From assembly GCF_003697165.2 (NCBI RefSeq), contig NZ_CP033092.2, positions 3,348,001-3,412,000 on the forward strand: a DNA stretch of 64,000 bases. Reading direction: 5' to 3'. Position 1 is the stretch's first letter; each line of letters opens with the position of its first letter. The translations under genes were made by a program, and so were the position numbers. The DNA is from Escherichia coli DSM 30083 = JCM 1649 = ATCC 11775 (GTDB lineage Bacteria > Pseudomonadota > Gammaproteobacteria > Enterobacterales > Enterobacteriaceae). Below are positions 45,883-54,809 of this stretch, one piece after another. The notes below the pieces were generated by a model. It saw only the letters and a list, made by a program, of their open reading frames with translations, made no database searches and was not told where the DNA came from.

Positions 45883-45916
45883 GCCCGCCAGGTAAGCCCA
45901 CCTGGCGGGCTTTTTT
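45883..45916 (+). terminator. citT operon terminator
   Basis: A perfect 10-bp stem GCCCGCCAGG/CCTGGCGGGC with an 8-base loop and six T. Confidence 0.95.
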
Positions 45917-45964
45917 ATGATTTAATAGATAATATTCAGTGTATGTATGAGTTCCACACCCATT

Positions 45965-46771
45965 ATGAAAGCATTCTGGCGTAACGCCGCGTTGCTCGCG
46001 GTTTCTCTGCTTCCCTTCTCTTCTGCCAACGCCGTGGCGTTGCAGGCAAAACAGTATGACGATTTTGATCGCTATGTCCTGGCCCTCTCATGGCAAACCG
46101 GATTTTGTCAGAGTCAATACGACCGAAATCGTAACGAACGAGATGAATGTCGCCTGCAAACCGAAACGACCAACAAAGCTGATTTTTTGACCGTACATGG
46201 TCTGTGGCCAGGATTGCCTAAATCGGTTGCTGCCCGTGGTGTTGATGAACGCCGCTGGATGCGCTTCGGTTGCGCTACTCGCCCAATCCCGAATCTGCCA
46301 GAAGCACGTGCCAGCCGGATGTGTTCATCGCCGGAAACCGGGTTATCACTGGAAACGGCAGCTAAACTAAGTGAAGTCATGCCAGGAGCTGGCGGACGTT
46401 CCTGCCTGGAACGCTACGAATATGCCAAACACGGTGCCTGCTTTGGTTTTGATCCAGACGCATACTTCGGCACGATGGTACGCCTGAATCAAGAAATTAA
46501 AGAGAGCGAAGCCGGAAAATTCCTTGCGGATAATTACGGTAAAACAGTGAGCCGCCGTGACTTTGACGCCGCCTTTGCCAAAAGCTGGGGAAAAGAGAAC
46601 GTGAAAGCAGTTAAGCTAACGTGCCAGGGTAACCCTGCGTATTTGACTGAAATTCAGATCTCGATCAAAGCTGACGCCATCAACGCTCCGCTTTCTGCAA
46701 ACTCATTCTTGCCACAACCACACCCAGGTAACTGTGGCAAAACCTTTGTGATTGATAAAGCAGGTTATTAA
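45965..46771 (+). CDS. rna: Ribonuclease I
   Basis: A periplasmic RNase T2-family enzyme that degrades RNA to 3'-nucleotides through 2',3'-cyclic intermediates. The 268-residue precursor has a signal peptide (ending SSANA) and both catalytic histidine motifs: FLTVHGLWPG (H78) and YAKHGACFG (H156). ATG 45965 is chosen because it begins the signal peptide; the frame is open to 45947. Confidence 0.96.
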   Translation: MKAFWRNAALLAVSLLPFSSANAVALQAKQYDDFDRYVLALSWQTGFCQSQYDRNRNERDECRLQTETTNKADFLTVHGLWPGLPKSVAARGVDERRWMRFGCATRPIPNLPEARASRMCSSPETGLSLETAAKLSEVMPGAGGRSCLERYEYAKHGACFGFDPDAYFGTMVRLNQEIKESEAGKFLADNYGKTVSRRDFDAAFAKSWGKENVKAVKLTCQGNPAYLTEIQISIKADAINAPLSANSFLPQPHPGNCGKTFVIDKAGY

Positions 46772-46917
46772 TCCTCTGATTTACAAAACACGCTAATTCG
46801 TCTCCCATAAACCATGACGATTAAGATTTATACATAATGCGCTACATTGAGGAATTCCCTGAATGTGACGCAAATCACTTCAAAGAGTGAGCAACAGTCA
46901 GTATCATCATGTGAGTT

Positions 46918-46950
46918 AAACCCTCGCCGCCTGACGGTGAGGGTTTTCTT
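46918..46950 (+). promoter_or_regulatory. rnk leader hairpin (putative attenuator)
   Basis: AAACCCTC pairs with GAGGGTTT (46918-46925 with 46939-46946), extended by CCG/CGG around a 5-base loop, and a TTTTCTTTT tract follows. It looks like an intrinsic terminator, lies 50 bases before rnk and is preceded by a smaller hairpin (46875-46890). A structured rnk leader has been described computationally in gammaproteobacteria. Confidence 0.65.
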
Positions 46951-47000
46951 TTGGGTATGTTTATCTGCGACACTCGCAGTACCGACGACATGGAGTAAAA

Positions 47001-47411
47001 ATGTCCAGACCAACTATCATCATTAACGACCTGGATGCCGAACGCATCGATATTCTGCTGGAGCAACCCGCCTATGCTGGTTTGCCAATCGCCGACGCGT
47101 TAAACGCAGAGTTGGATCGCGCCCAAATGTGTTCGCCAGAAGAGATGCCACACGACGTGGTGACAATGAACAGCCGGGTTAAATTCCGCAATCTTAGCGA
47201 TGGCGAAGTGCGTGTGCGCACGCTGGTGTATCCGGCAAAAATGACCGACAGCAATACTCAGCTTTCCGTTATGGCTCCGGTAGGTGCCGCACTGCTGGGG
47301 CTGCGCGTTGGCGATTCCATTCACTGGGAACTTCCGGGCGGCGTTGCAACCCACCTTGAAGTGCTGGAACTCGAATACCAGCCAGAAGCTGCTGGCGACT
47401 ACCTGCTTTAA
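47001..47411 (+). CDS. rnk: Regulator of nucleoside diphosphate kinase
   Basis: A 136-residue protein that binds RNA polymerase. It has an N-terminal coiled-coil stub and a C-terminal GreA/GreB-like FKBP domain (about 50-130, with [20 protein letters not shown]), but the coiled coil is too short to reach the active site, so it competes with Gre factors. RBS TGGAG precedes the ATG. A terminator-like leader suggests attenuation. Confidence 0.95.
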
Positions 47412-47553
47412 TCCCATCTGCACAAGCGATAACTCGCTTTGCCCAGAGGATGCACTCGCATCCTCTTTCCGCTCAAATATCAACCAGATTTATCATTTTG
47501 CTCTTAAGCGCAGCATTCTAATCTGAACTGGTTATTCATCTGCGGAACCTCAT

Positions 47554-47643
47554 ATGAGCGAAGCTCTCGGTATCACTGCATTTTATATATTCATAGCAGC
47601 AATTATTGTTGCTGCAGTGCTGTACTTTGAACAACGCTGGTAG
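47554..47643 (+). CDS. Putative 29-residue single-pass membrane microprotein
   Basis: The ORF starts with ATG 47554 (MSEALGITAF) and ends LYFEQRW before TAG. Residues 7-24 are uniformly hydrophobic, preceded by an acidic and followed by a charged stretch, so it looks like a one-helix inner-membrane protein of the kind common in E. coli. GGAA lies about 7 bases upstream of the start. It sits in the otherwise empty 355-base gap between rnk and uspG. I do not recognise a name. Short length makes chance possible, but the composition is not random. Confidence 0.6.
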   Translation: MSEALGITAFYIFIAAIIVAAVLYFEQRW

Positions 47644-47766
47644 CGCCTGGTTTTATTTATTTTCCAGCTCAATAGCAAATTCAGATCAAATCAGCCTCGC
47701 AAATTATAGATTCATAACCAATAATGTGCTGTTATGTATACATGCAAAAACAAGGAGAGAATGCTT

Positions 47767-48195
47767 ATGTACAAAACAATCATCATGCCAGTGGATGTTT
47801 TCGAAATGGAATTGAGCGACAAAGCGGTTCGCCACGCTGAATTCCTCGCCCAGGATGACGGAGTTATTCATCTACTTCACGTACTACCGGGGTCAGCCAG
47901 CCTGAGCCTGCACCGTTTTGCCGCTGATGTACGTCGTTTTGAAGAGCATCTGCAACATGAAGCAGAAGAACGTTTACAAACGATGGTCAGCCACTTCACC
48001 ATCGATCCTTCCCGCATTAAGCAACATGTCCGTTTTGGTAGTGTGCGGGATGAAGTTAACGAGTTAGCGAAAGAACTTGATGCAGATGTAGTAGTGATTG
48101 GTTCGCGTAACCCATCAATTTCAACTCATCTGTTGGGTTCTAACGCCTCGAGCGTGATCCGCCACGCCAATTTGCCGGTGCTGGTTGTGCGTTAA
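47767..48195 (+). CDS. uspG: Universal stress protein UspG (UP12)
   Basis: A 142-residue stress protein that binds nucleotides and becomes adenylylated and phosphorylated. The Usp fold is complete, with the C-terminal ATP-binding motif GSRNPSISTHLLGSNASSV. ATG 47767 has AAGGAGAG about 10 bases upstream; an upstream ATG at 47734 has no such site. Confidence 0.95.
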   Translation: MYKTIIMPVDVFEMELSDKAVRHAEFLAQDDGVIHLLHVLPGSASLSLHRFAADVRRFEEHLQHEAEERLQTMVSHFTIDPSRIKQHVRFGSVRDEVNELAKELDADVVVIGSRNPSISTHLLGSNASSVIRHANLPVLVVR

Positions 48196-48214
48196 TTGCC
48201 AGAATAAGTCTCCC

Positions 48215-48247
48215 GCCCTGCCCGGAGCCATCCCTGCAGGGCTTTTT
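48215..48247 (+). terminator. uspG terminator
   Basis: GCCCTGC/GCAGGGC (48215-48221 with 48236-48242) and five T. Confidence 0.85.
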
Positions 48248-48253
48248 AATGCA

Positions 48254-48286
48254 ATAAAAAAGCCGCCAGGTTTGACCCCGGCGGCT
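48254..48286 (-). terminator. ahpCF terminator
   Basis: On the minus strand AGCCGCC/GGCGGCT (48280-48286 with 48261-48267) is followed by six T (48260-48255). It ends the ahpC-ahpF transcript, convergent with uspG. Confidence 0.88.
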
Positions 48287-48315
48287 AAGCAATTACAGGT
48301 GAATCTTACTTCTTC

Positions 48316-49881
48316 TTATGCAGTTTTGGTGCGAATCAGGTAGTCAAAAGCACTCAGAGAGGCTTTGGCACCTTCGCCAGTGGCGATGATGATCTGCTTG
48401 TACGGAACCGTCGTACAGTCACCCGCTGCGAACACGCCTTTGACGTTGGTTTCGCATTTCGCATCAATGATAATCTCGCCCATGCGATTACGTTCGACTG
48501 CGCCTTCCAGCCAGTTGGTGTTCGGCAGCAGACCAATCTGGACGAAAATACCGGCCAGTTCGATGTTGTGAATATCGCCGCTGACACGATCGCGATATTC
48601 CAGACCTACGACTTTGCTACCGTCGCCTTTCACTTCCGTGGTTTGCGCATTCAGAATAATGTCGACGTTTTTCAGGCTGCGCAGTTTGTCCTGCAGAACC
48701 TGGTCGGCTTTCATTTCTGGCGCAAATTCCAGCAGCGTTACGTGCTCAACGATACCCGCCAGGTCAATTGCCGCTTCCACGCCGGAGTTACCGCCGCCGA
48801 TAACCGCTACGCGTTTGCCTTTAAACAGCGGGCCGTCGCAGTGCGGGCAGTAGGTCACGCCTTTGGTGCGATACTGATCTTCGCCAGGAACGTTCATGTT
48901 GCGCCATTTTGCACCAGTCGCCACGATAATGCTGCGTGCTTTCAGTACCGCGCCAGAAGCTGTTTCAATCTGATGCAGGCCGCCTTCAACCGCTGCCGGG
49001 ATCAGTTTGCTCGCGCTCTGGCTATCGATCACATCAACGTCGTATTCATCAACATGAACTTTCAGCGCACCTGCCAGTTTCTGGCCTTCGGTCTTCGGTA
49101 CAGAAATGTAGTTTTCGATATCAACGGTATCGAGGATCTGACCACCAAAACGTTCGCCCATCAGACCGGTACGGATGCCTTTACGTGCGGAGTAAATTGC
49201 TGCCGCTGCACCCGCCGGTCCGGAACCAACGATTAATACGTCATAAGCATCACGCTTATTCAGCTCTTCTGCCGCACGTTTTTCCGCACCAGTATCAATT
49301 TTGGCAACGATTTCAGTCAACGTCATGCGGCCCTGACCAAACTCTTTCCCGTTTACGAACACTGCCGGAACGCCCATCACGTTGCGATCGGTGATTTCGT
49401 TCTGGAAGGTGCCGCCGTCAATTGCAGTGTGCTTGATGCGCGGGTTCAGTACACTCATCAGGTTCAGCGCCTGCACCACGTCCGGGCAGTTGTGGCAAGA
49501 GAGCGAGTAATAGGTTTCGAATTCAAAATCACCGTCAATATGGCGAATCTGCTCCAGCAGAGACTGCGCTTCTTTCGACGGATGACCACCGGTCCACAGC
49601 AACGCCAGTACCAGCGAGGTGAACTCGTGGCCCAGCGGGGAGCCTGCAAAACGTGGTCCCTGGTTGGAACCTGGGTTGGTGATCAGGAAAGACGGCTTAC
49701 GCACCGGCAAGCTGTTATCTTCTTTAAAGGTGACTTTGTCTGACAGTTCTGCGATTTCAGCCAACAGTTCCTTGATTTCTGCCGATTTAGCGCTGTCATC
49801 CAGCGTGGCAATTAACTCAACAGGCTTGGTCAATTTCTCAAGGTAAGCCTTGAGTTGAGTTTTCATATTTGTGTCGAGCAT
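48316..49881 (-). CDS. ahpF: Alkyl hydroperoxide reductase subunit F
   Basis: The NADH-dependent flavoprotein that recycles AhpC. The 521 residues comprise an N-terminal double thioredoxin-like domain with the C129-H-N-C132 pair, then a thioredoxin-reductase-like part with FAD (GSGPAGAAAA) and NAD (GGGNSGVEAA) sites and the CPHC pair (C345, C348). ATG 49881 is used by family length and the GGAGATAA upstream. It follows ahpC after 170 bases that contain a hairpin. Confidence 0.97.
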   Translation of the reverse strand: MLDTNMKTQLKAYLEKLTKPVELIATLDDSAKSAEIKELLAEIAELSDKVTFKEDNSLPVRKPSFLITNPGSNQGPRFAGSPLGHEFTSLVLALLWTGGHPSKEAQSLLEQIRHIDGDFEFETYYSLSCHNCPDVVQALNLMSVLNPRIKHTAIDGGTFQNEITDRNVMGVPAVFVNGKEFGQGRMTLTEIVAKIDTGAEKRAAEELNKRDAYDVLIVGSGPAGAAAAIYSARKGIRTGLMGERFGGQILDTVDIENYISVPKTEGQKLAGALKVHVDEYDVDVIDSQSASKLIPAAVEGGLHQIETASGAVLKARSIIVATGAKWRNMNVPGEDQYRTKGVTYCPHCDGPLFKGKRVAVIGGGNSGVEAAIDLAGIVEHVTLLEFAPEMKADQVLQDKLRSLKNVDIILNAQTTEVKGDGSKVVGLEYRDRVSGDIHNIELAGIFVQIGLLPNTNWLEGAVERNRMGEIIIDAKCETNVKGVFAAGDCTTVPYKQIIIATGEGAKASLSAFDYLIRTKTA

Positions 49882-49969
49882 GTTTATCTCCTGGGCTTTA
49901 AACATCATCATGCAAGCGGCCTCTGCGGCTAGCTGGATGCAGCTTGCATCATGGTGCGGGGAAGAAAAT

Positions 49970-49987
49970 CGGGTGCCGCAGCACCCG
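49970..49987 (-). other. Intercistronic hairpin between ahpC and ahpF
   Basis: A 7-bp stem CGGGTGC/GCACCCG with a CGCA loop and no T tract on the minus strand. It could protect the ahpC 3' end or reduce readthrough, consistent with AhpC being far more abundant than AhpF. Confidence 0.55.
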
Positions 49988-50051
49988 AAGAATTAGGTGA
50001 ATTTCCGAAGTATCTCGCGCCGGAGTTAGTAGCGCGAAAGACAAAGGAAAT

Positions 50052-50615
50052 TTAGATTTTACCAACCAGGTCCAGAGACGGAGCCAGAGTTGCTTCACCT
50101 TCTTTCCATTTAGCCGGGCAAACTTCACCTGGGTGAGAAGCTACGTACTGTGCTGCTTTGATTTTACGCAGCAGGTCAGACGCGTCACGGCCAATGCCTT
50201 CAGCGGTAACTTCGATTGCCTGGATGATACCCTGCGGGTCAACAACGAAGGTCGCACGGTCAGCCAGACCTTCATCTTCACGCATGTTGTCGAAGTTACG
50301 GGTCAGGGCGCCAGTCGGGTCGCCGATCATCGCATATTTGATTTTAGCGATGGTTTCAGAGCTGCTGTGCCATGCTTTGTGGGTGAAGTGAGTATCGGTA
50401 GATACTGCGTATACGTCTACGCCCAGTTTCTGCAATTCTTCGTAATGGTCAGCAACGTCACCCAGTTCGGTCGGGCATACGAAAGTAAAGTCAGCCGGGT
50501 AGAAGAAGAAGACGCTCCAGCGGCCTTCGGTATCTTTTTCGGTGATTTCGATGAATTCGCCGTTTTTGAATGCCTGGTTTTTAAAAGGTTTAATTTTGGT
50601 GTTAATCAAGGACAT
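50052..50615 (-). CDS. ahpC: Alkyl hydroperoxide reductase subunit C (peroxiredoxin)
   Basis: The main scavenger of endogenous hydrogen peroxide and organic peroxides. The 187 residues contain the peroxidatic C47 in FVCPTE and the resolving C166 in EVCPAKW, the 2-Cys Prx arrangement. The start has GGAGGAAG upstream. OxyR activates it in E. coli; the promoter lies in the gap toward dsbG. Confidence 0.98.
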   Translation of the reverse strand: MSLINTKIKPFKNQAFKNGEFIEITEKDTEGRWSVFFFYPADFTFVCPTELGDVADHYEELQKLGVDVYAVSTDTHFTHKAWHSSSETIAKIKYAMIGDPTGALTRNFDNMREDEGLADRATFVVDPQGIIQAIEVTAEGIGRDASDLLRKIKAAQYVASHPGEVCPAKWKEGEATLAPSLDLVGKI

Positions 50616-50986
50616 CTATACTTCCTCCGTGTTTTCGATGAGATGTAAGGTAACCAATTTTTGCCGATTCGGCTAATGCGTTTCCATTATCAAATCGATA
50701 AGTTTTACCTTACAACCTTCGTAAGACAACTTTGTGAACTTTGCACCGCCAGCGGCGATAAAAAGTAAAATGGCCCCCTTTCCAGGTGACCGTGTAATCT
50801 GAACTACCCTTTGGTATCTTCAGCGCCTGCCTGCAGGCTGAGGTGTTGCCCTTACAAATGCAACAACGACATGGATTACAACACCCTCATAAACAAAGGG
50901 CAATCACCTGATCTAAGCTCTTACCTATGACAGTGATAGGTTATGCCTTTTACTCGACTTTTGCACTGACTGAAAAGGACAAATTA
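50616..50986. promoter_or_regulatory. Divergent ahpC-dsbG control region
   Basis: About 370 bases between two genes that are both OxyR-regulated in E. coli. The ATCGATTTGATAATGG stretch on the minus strand near 50680-50700 is the likely OxyR target for ahpC; the match to the four-part OxyR consensus is loose. An inverted repeat around CAGCGCCTGCCTGCAGGCTG (50821-50840) lies in the middle. No gene is visible. Confidence 0.45.
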
Positions 50987-51733
50987 ATGTTAAAAAAGAT
51001 ACTTTTACTGGCTCTGCTTCCTGCAATCGCCTTCGCAGAGGAACTTCCTGCCCCAGTAAAAGCGATTGAAAAACAGGGTATTACAATCATCAAAACGTTC
51101 GATGCCCCTGGAGGAATGAAAGGTTATCTCGGTAAGTATCAGGATATGGGCGTCACCATCTACCTGACTCCAGATGGTAAGCACGCTATCTCTGGTTACA
51201 TGTACAACGAAAAAGGTGAAAACCTGAGTAACACGCTTATCGAAAAAGAAATTTACGCACCCGCCGGACGTGAAATGTGGCAACGGATGGAACAATCCCA
51301 CTGGCTCCTCGACGGTAAAAAAGACGCGCCGGTCATTGTCTACGTCTTCGCCGATCCGTTCTGCCCATATTGTAAACAGTTCTGGCAGCAGGCTCGTCCG
51401 TGGGTAGATTCTGGCAAAGTGCAATTGAGAACATTGTTGGTTGGGGTTATCAAGCCAGAAAGCCCGGCGACAGCAGCGGCAATTCTTGCCTCCAAAGATC
51501 CCGCAAAAACCTGGCAACAATATGAAGCCTCTGGTGGCAAGCTTAAGCTAAGCGTGCCTGCAAACGTAAGCACAGAGCAAATGAAAGTGTTAAGCGACAA
51601 CGAGAAACTCATGGACGATCTGGGGGCAAATGTCACACCAGCTATCTATTACATGAGTAAGGAAAATACCCTGCAACAAGCCGTCGGATTACCCGATCAG
51701 AAAACACTTAATATCATTATGGGGAATAAATAG
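50987..51733 (+). CDS. dsbG: Thiol:disulfide interchange protein DsbG
   Basis: A periplasmic dimeric thioredoxin-fold protein that protects single cysteines from over-oxidation; DsbD keeps it reduced. The 248-residue precursor has a 17-residue signal peptide (ending AIAFA) and the CPYC active site (C126, C129). ATG 50987 starts the signal peptide; AAAGGAC lies about 8 bases upstream. Confidence 0.96.
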   Translation: MLKKILLLALLPAIAFAEELPAPVKAIEKQGITIIKTFDAPGGMKGYLGKYQDMGVTIYLTPDGKHAISGYMYNEKGENLSNTLIEKEIYAPAGREMWQRMEQSHWLLDGKKDAPVIVYVFADPFCPYCKQFWQQARPWVDSGKVQLRTLLVGVIKPESPATAAAILASKDPAKTWQQYEASGGKLKLSVPANVSTEQMKVLSDNEKLMDDLGANVTPAIYYMSKENTLQQAVGLPDQKTLNIIMGNK

Positions 51734-51937
51734 AATATAATTCATCGATGGTTGAAATCTCTCTCTGCTTTTCAACCATCCTAAAAACGCATGAATTGCT
51801 CGTAACCCACCTGACAGCTATGCTATTTTAGAAAATCTTAATCCAAAGTTAAGCAGAAAAACATAATACATATAAATACAACAACATTATTGATCAAGTG
51901 AATGATTTATGGAAGAGACAATACAACGGAGTATGTT

Positions 51938-52840
51938 ATGGCTAATCTTTATGATCTAAAAAAATTTGACCTCAATTTACTGGTCATATTTGAATGTATT
52001 TATCAACATCTCAGCATTAGTAAAGCGGCAGAATCATTATATATAACGCCCTCTGCTGTTAGTCAGTCGTTACAACGTTTACGTGCGCAATTTAATGACC
52101 CGTTATTCATTCGCTCAGGGAAAGGTATCGCGCCGACTACAACAGGGTTAAACCTGCATCACCATCTTGAGAAAAATCTCAGAGGCCTTGAACAAACGAT
52201 CAATATCGTTAATAAGTCTGAACTAAAGAAAAATTTTATTATCTACGGTCCTCAGCTTATTTCTTGTACTAATAACAACATGCTAATCCGCTGTCTTAGA
52301 CAAGATACTTCAATCGATATAGAATGCCATGACATCCTGCTTTCAGCTGAAAATGCCGAAGAACTGTTGGTTCAACGCAAAACTGACCTGGCAATTACGC
52401 TGCAACCAGTAATTAGTCGCTCTGTCATCTGCATGCCGTTACACACTATTCGCAATTCCCTTATATGTAGCAACAAACATCCTCGTATTACTGATACCAG
52501 TAACTATGAACAAATTATCGCCGAAGAATTCACCCTGTTGATATCTAAATCAGCAGGGATTGACGAAATTCAAATGGACATAGATGAACGTTTTATGAAC
52601 CGTAAAGTTTCATTTCGCAGTTCTTCTTTGATGACTATAATTAATAGTATTTCTGTTACTGACTTATTAGGCATTGTGCCCACCGAACTGTACGATTTAC
52701 ATCGTGACTTTTTGAAGTTAAAAGAAATAAAACTGGAACAACCTCTTCCTGCGGTTAAACTTTATATTTCCTATAACAAGGCTTCGTTGAACAACCTTGT
52801 CTTCTCCCGATTCATAGATCGTTTAAATGATAGCTTCTGA
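51938..52840 (+). CDS. ybdO: LysR-type transcriptional regulator YbdO
   Basis: A 300-residue LysR regulator. The helix-turn-helix lies at about residues 12-50 (FDLNLLVIFECIYQHLSISKAAES, then TPSAVSQSLQRLR), followed by an effector-binding domain that resembles the LeuO/YbeF branch. ATG 51938 is preceded by CGGAG. The gene is AT-rich relative to its neighbours, suggesting H-NS control. Its targets cannot be told from sequence. It lies alone between dsbG and ybdN. Confidence 0.93.
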   Translation: MANLYDLKKFDLNLLVIFECIYQHLSISKAAESLYITPSAVSQSLQRLRAQFNDPLFIRSGKGIAPTTTGLNLHHHLEKNLRGLEQTINIVNKSELKKNFIIYGPQLISCTNNNMLIRCLRQDTSIDIECHDILLSAENAEELLVQRKTDLAITLQPVISRSVICMPLHTIRNSLICSNKHPRITDTSNYEQIIAEEFTLLISKSAGIDEIQMDIDERFMNRKVSFRSSSLMTIINSISVTDLLGIVPTELYDLHRDFLKLKEIKLEQPLPAVKLYISYNKASLNNLVFSRFIDRLNDSF

Positions 52841-52986
52841 TTCATTACCACTGACAAATAATATATTACGCATCAATTAATTCATTGTGTGAATATAAAA
52901 TAATGTGCTCTATCTTGCTTCGTTTATCCTATAATTAGCGGATTCATCTCACGAGTCACCCCGTAACGTTCAGAGAGCGTTTTTAG

Positions 52987-54207
52987 ATGTCTATTTATAA
53001 AATCCCGCTTCCACTGAATATTCTGGAAGCTGCAAAAGAACGTATTACCTGGACACTTAATACCCTACCCCGTATCTGTGTTTCTTTTTCGGGTGGTAAA
53101 GATTCCGGATTAATGCTGCATCTGACAGCTGAAATTGCCCGACAAATGGGCAAAAAAATCTGCGTTTTGTTTATCGACTGGGAAGCGCAGTTCTCATGCA
53201 CTATTAACTATGTTCAGTCATTACGTGAGTTTTACGCCGATGTCATCGAAGAGTTTTACTGGGTTGCGCTCCCGCTTACGACGCAAAATTCCCTTTCTCA
53301 ATACCAACCCGAATGGCAGTGCTGGGAACCTGATGTCGAATGGGTGCGTCAGCCCCCGCAAGATGCGATAACCGATCCTGACTTTTTCTCCTTTTACCAG
53401 CCTGGTATGACCTTCGAACAATTTGTGCGTGAGTTTGCCGAATGGTTTTCGCAAAAGCGTCCGGCGGCGATGATGATCGGCATCCGTGCAGATGAGTCCT
53501 ACAACCGTTTTGTCGCCATCGCCAGTTTAAATAAACAACGTTTTGCCGATGATAAGCCCTGGACCACCGCCGCACCAGGCGGTCATAGCTGGTACATTTA
53601 CCCCATCTACGACTGGAAAGTGGCTGATATCTGGACCTGGTATGCTAACCATCAACAGCTCTGTAACCCACTGTATAATATAATGTATCAGGCAGGCGTT
53701 CCTCTGCGTCATATGCGAATTTGCGAACCTTTTGGCCCGGAGCAACGGCAAGGATTATGGCTCTATCACGTTATCGAACCGGATCGCTGGGCTGCTATGT
53801 GCGCACGAGTCAGCGGGGTAAAAAGTGGCGGCATTTACGCCGGACATGATAATCATTTTTATGGTCATCGGAAAATCCTCAAGCCAGAACATTTAGACTG
53901 GCAAGAATATGCATTATTGCTGCTCAATAGCATGCCGGAAAAAACAGCTGAGCATTACCGCAATAAAATCGCCATTTATTTGCACTGGTATCAGAAAAAA
54001 GGCATCGAAGTTCCACAAACCCAGCAAGGGGACATTGGCGCGAAAGATATCCCCTCCTGGCGGCGAATATGCAAAGTTTTACTCAATAACGATTACTGGT
54101 GCCGGGCATTATCATTTAGTCCTACGAAAGCGAAGAACTATCAGCGTTATAACGAACGGATAAAAGGAAAACGTCAGGAATGGGGGATACTATGCAACAA
54201 CGATTAA
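52987..54207 (+). CDS. ybdN: PAPS reductase/sulfotransferase-like protein YbdN (IbrA-like)
   Basis: A 406-residue protein of the adenine nucleotide alpha-hydrolase superfamily. The N-terminal nucleotide loop SFSGGKDSG (residues 33-41) is intact, followed by a DUF3440 C-terminal part. It belongs with IbrA, which with IbrB raises Eib immunoglobulin-binding protein expression in some pathogenic E. coli. Cysteines are scattered, without a clear iron-sulfur motif. It overlaps ybdM by 28 bases, so the two are made together. Biochemical activity is unknown. Confidence 0.92.
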   Translation: MSIYKIPLPLNILEAAKERITWTLNTLPRICVSFSGGKDSGLMLHLTAEIARQMGKKICVLFIDWEAQFSCTINYVQSLREFYADVIEEFYWVALPLTTQNSLSQYQPEWQCWEPDVEWVRQPPQDAITDPDFFSFYQPGMTFEQFVREFAEWFSQKRPAAMMIGIRADESYNRFVAIASLNKQRFADDKPWTTAAPGGHSWYIYPIYDWKVADIWTWYANHQQLCNPLYNIMYQAGVPLRHMRICEPFGPEQRQGLWLYHVIEPDRWAAMCARVSGVKSGGIYAGHDNHFYGHRKILKPEHLDWQEYALLLLNSMPEKTAEHYRNKIAIYLHWYQKKGIEVPQTQQGDIGAKDIPSWRRICKVLLNNDYWCRALSFSPTKAKNYQRYNERIKGKRQEWGILCNND

Positions 54208-54809
54208 CGCAGGATTTAACCCAATTTCTCGCCAGCTTGCCGGAAGATGATCGCATCAAAGCGATTAATGAAATCCGCATGGCGATCCATCAGGTTAGCC
54301 CCTTTCGTGAAGAGCCAGTGGATTGCGTTCTGTGGGTTAAAAACAGCCAACTTATGCCTAATGATTACAACCCAAACAACGTGGCACCACCCGAAAAAAA
54401 ACTGCTGAAAAAATCCATTGAAATAGATGGTTTTACCCAACCCATTGTGGTCACGCATACGGATAAAAATGCTCTGGAAATCGTGGATGGTTTTCACCGC
54501 CATGAAATTGGTAAAGGCTCATCATCGTTAAAATTACGCTTAAAAGGTTATTTGCCGGTGACCTGTCTGGAAGGTACGCGTAATCAACGCATCGCCGCGA
54601 CTATTCGTCATAATCGCGCTCGTGGACGTCACCAAATCACTGCCATGTCAGAAATCGTCCGAGAACTCAGCCAGTTGGGATGGGACGATAATAAAATAGG
54701 CAAAGAGCTGGGAATGGACAGCGACGAAGTGTTACGCCTGAAGCAAATTAACGGCCTGCAAGAGTTGTTTGCCGACCGTCAATTTTCCCGCGCCTGGACG
54801 GTTAAATAA
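54180..54809 (+). CDS. ybdM: ParB/sulfiredoxin-like nuclease-fold protein YbdM (IbrB-like)
   Basis: A 209-residue protein with a ParB N-terminal-type domain: VDGFHRHE (residues 102-109) and RHNRARG (143-149) match the two ParB nucleotide-site boxes. A helix-turn-helix-like segment follows (about 165-190). It corresponds to IbrB. ATG 54180 lies inside the end of ybdN, preceded by TCAGGA; a second ATG (54192) is possible. Function unknown beyond the pairing with YbdN. Confidence 0.9.
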   Translation: MGDTMQQRLTQDLTQFLASLPEDDRIKAINEIRMAIHQVSPFREEPVDCVLWVKNSQLMPNDYNPNNVAPPEKKLLKKSIEIDGFTQPIVVTHTDKNALEIVDGFHRHEIGKGSSSLKLRLKGYLPVTCLEGTRNQRIAATIRHNRARGRHQITAMSEIVRELSQLGWDDNKIGKELGMDSDEVLRLKQINGLQELFADRQFSRAWTVK

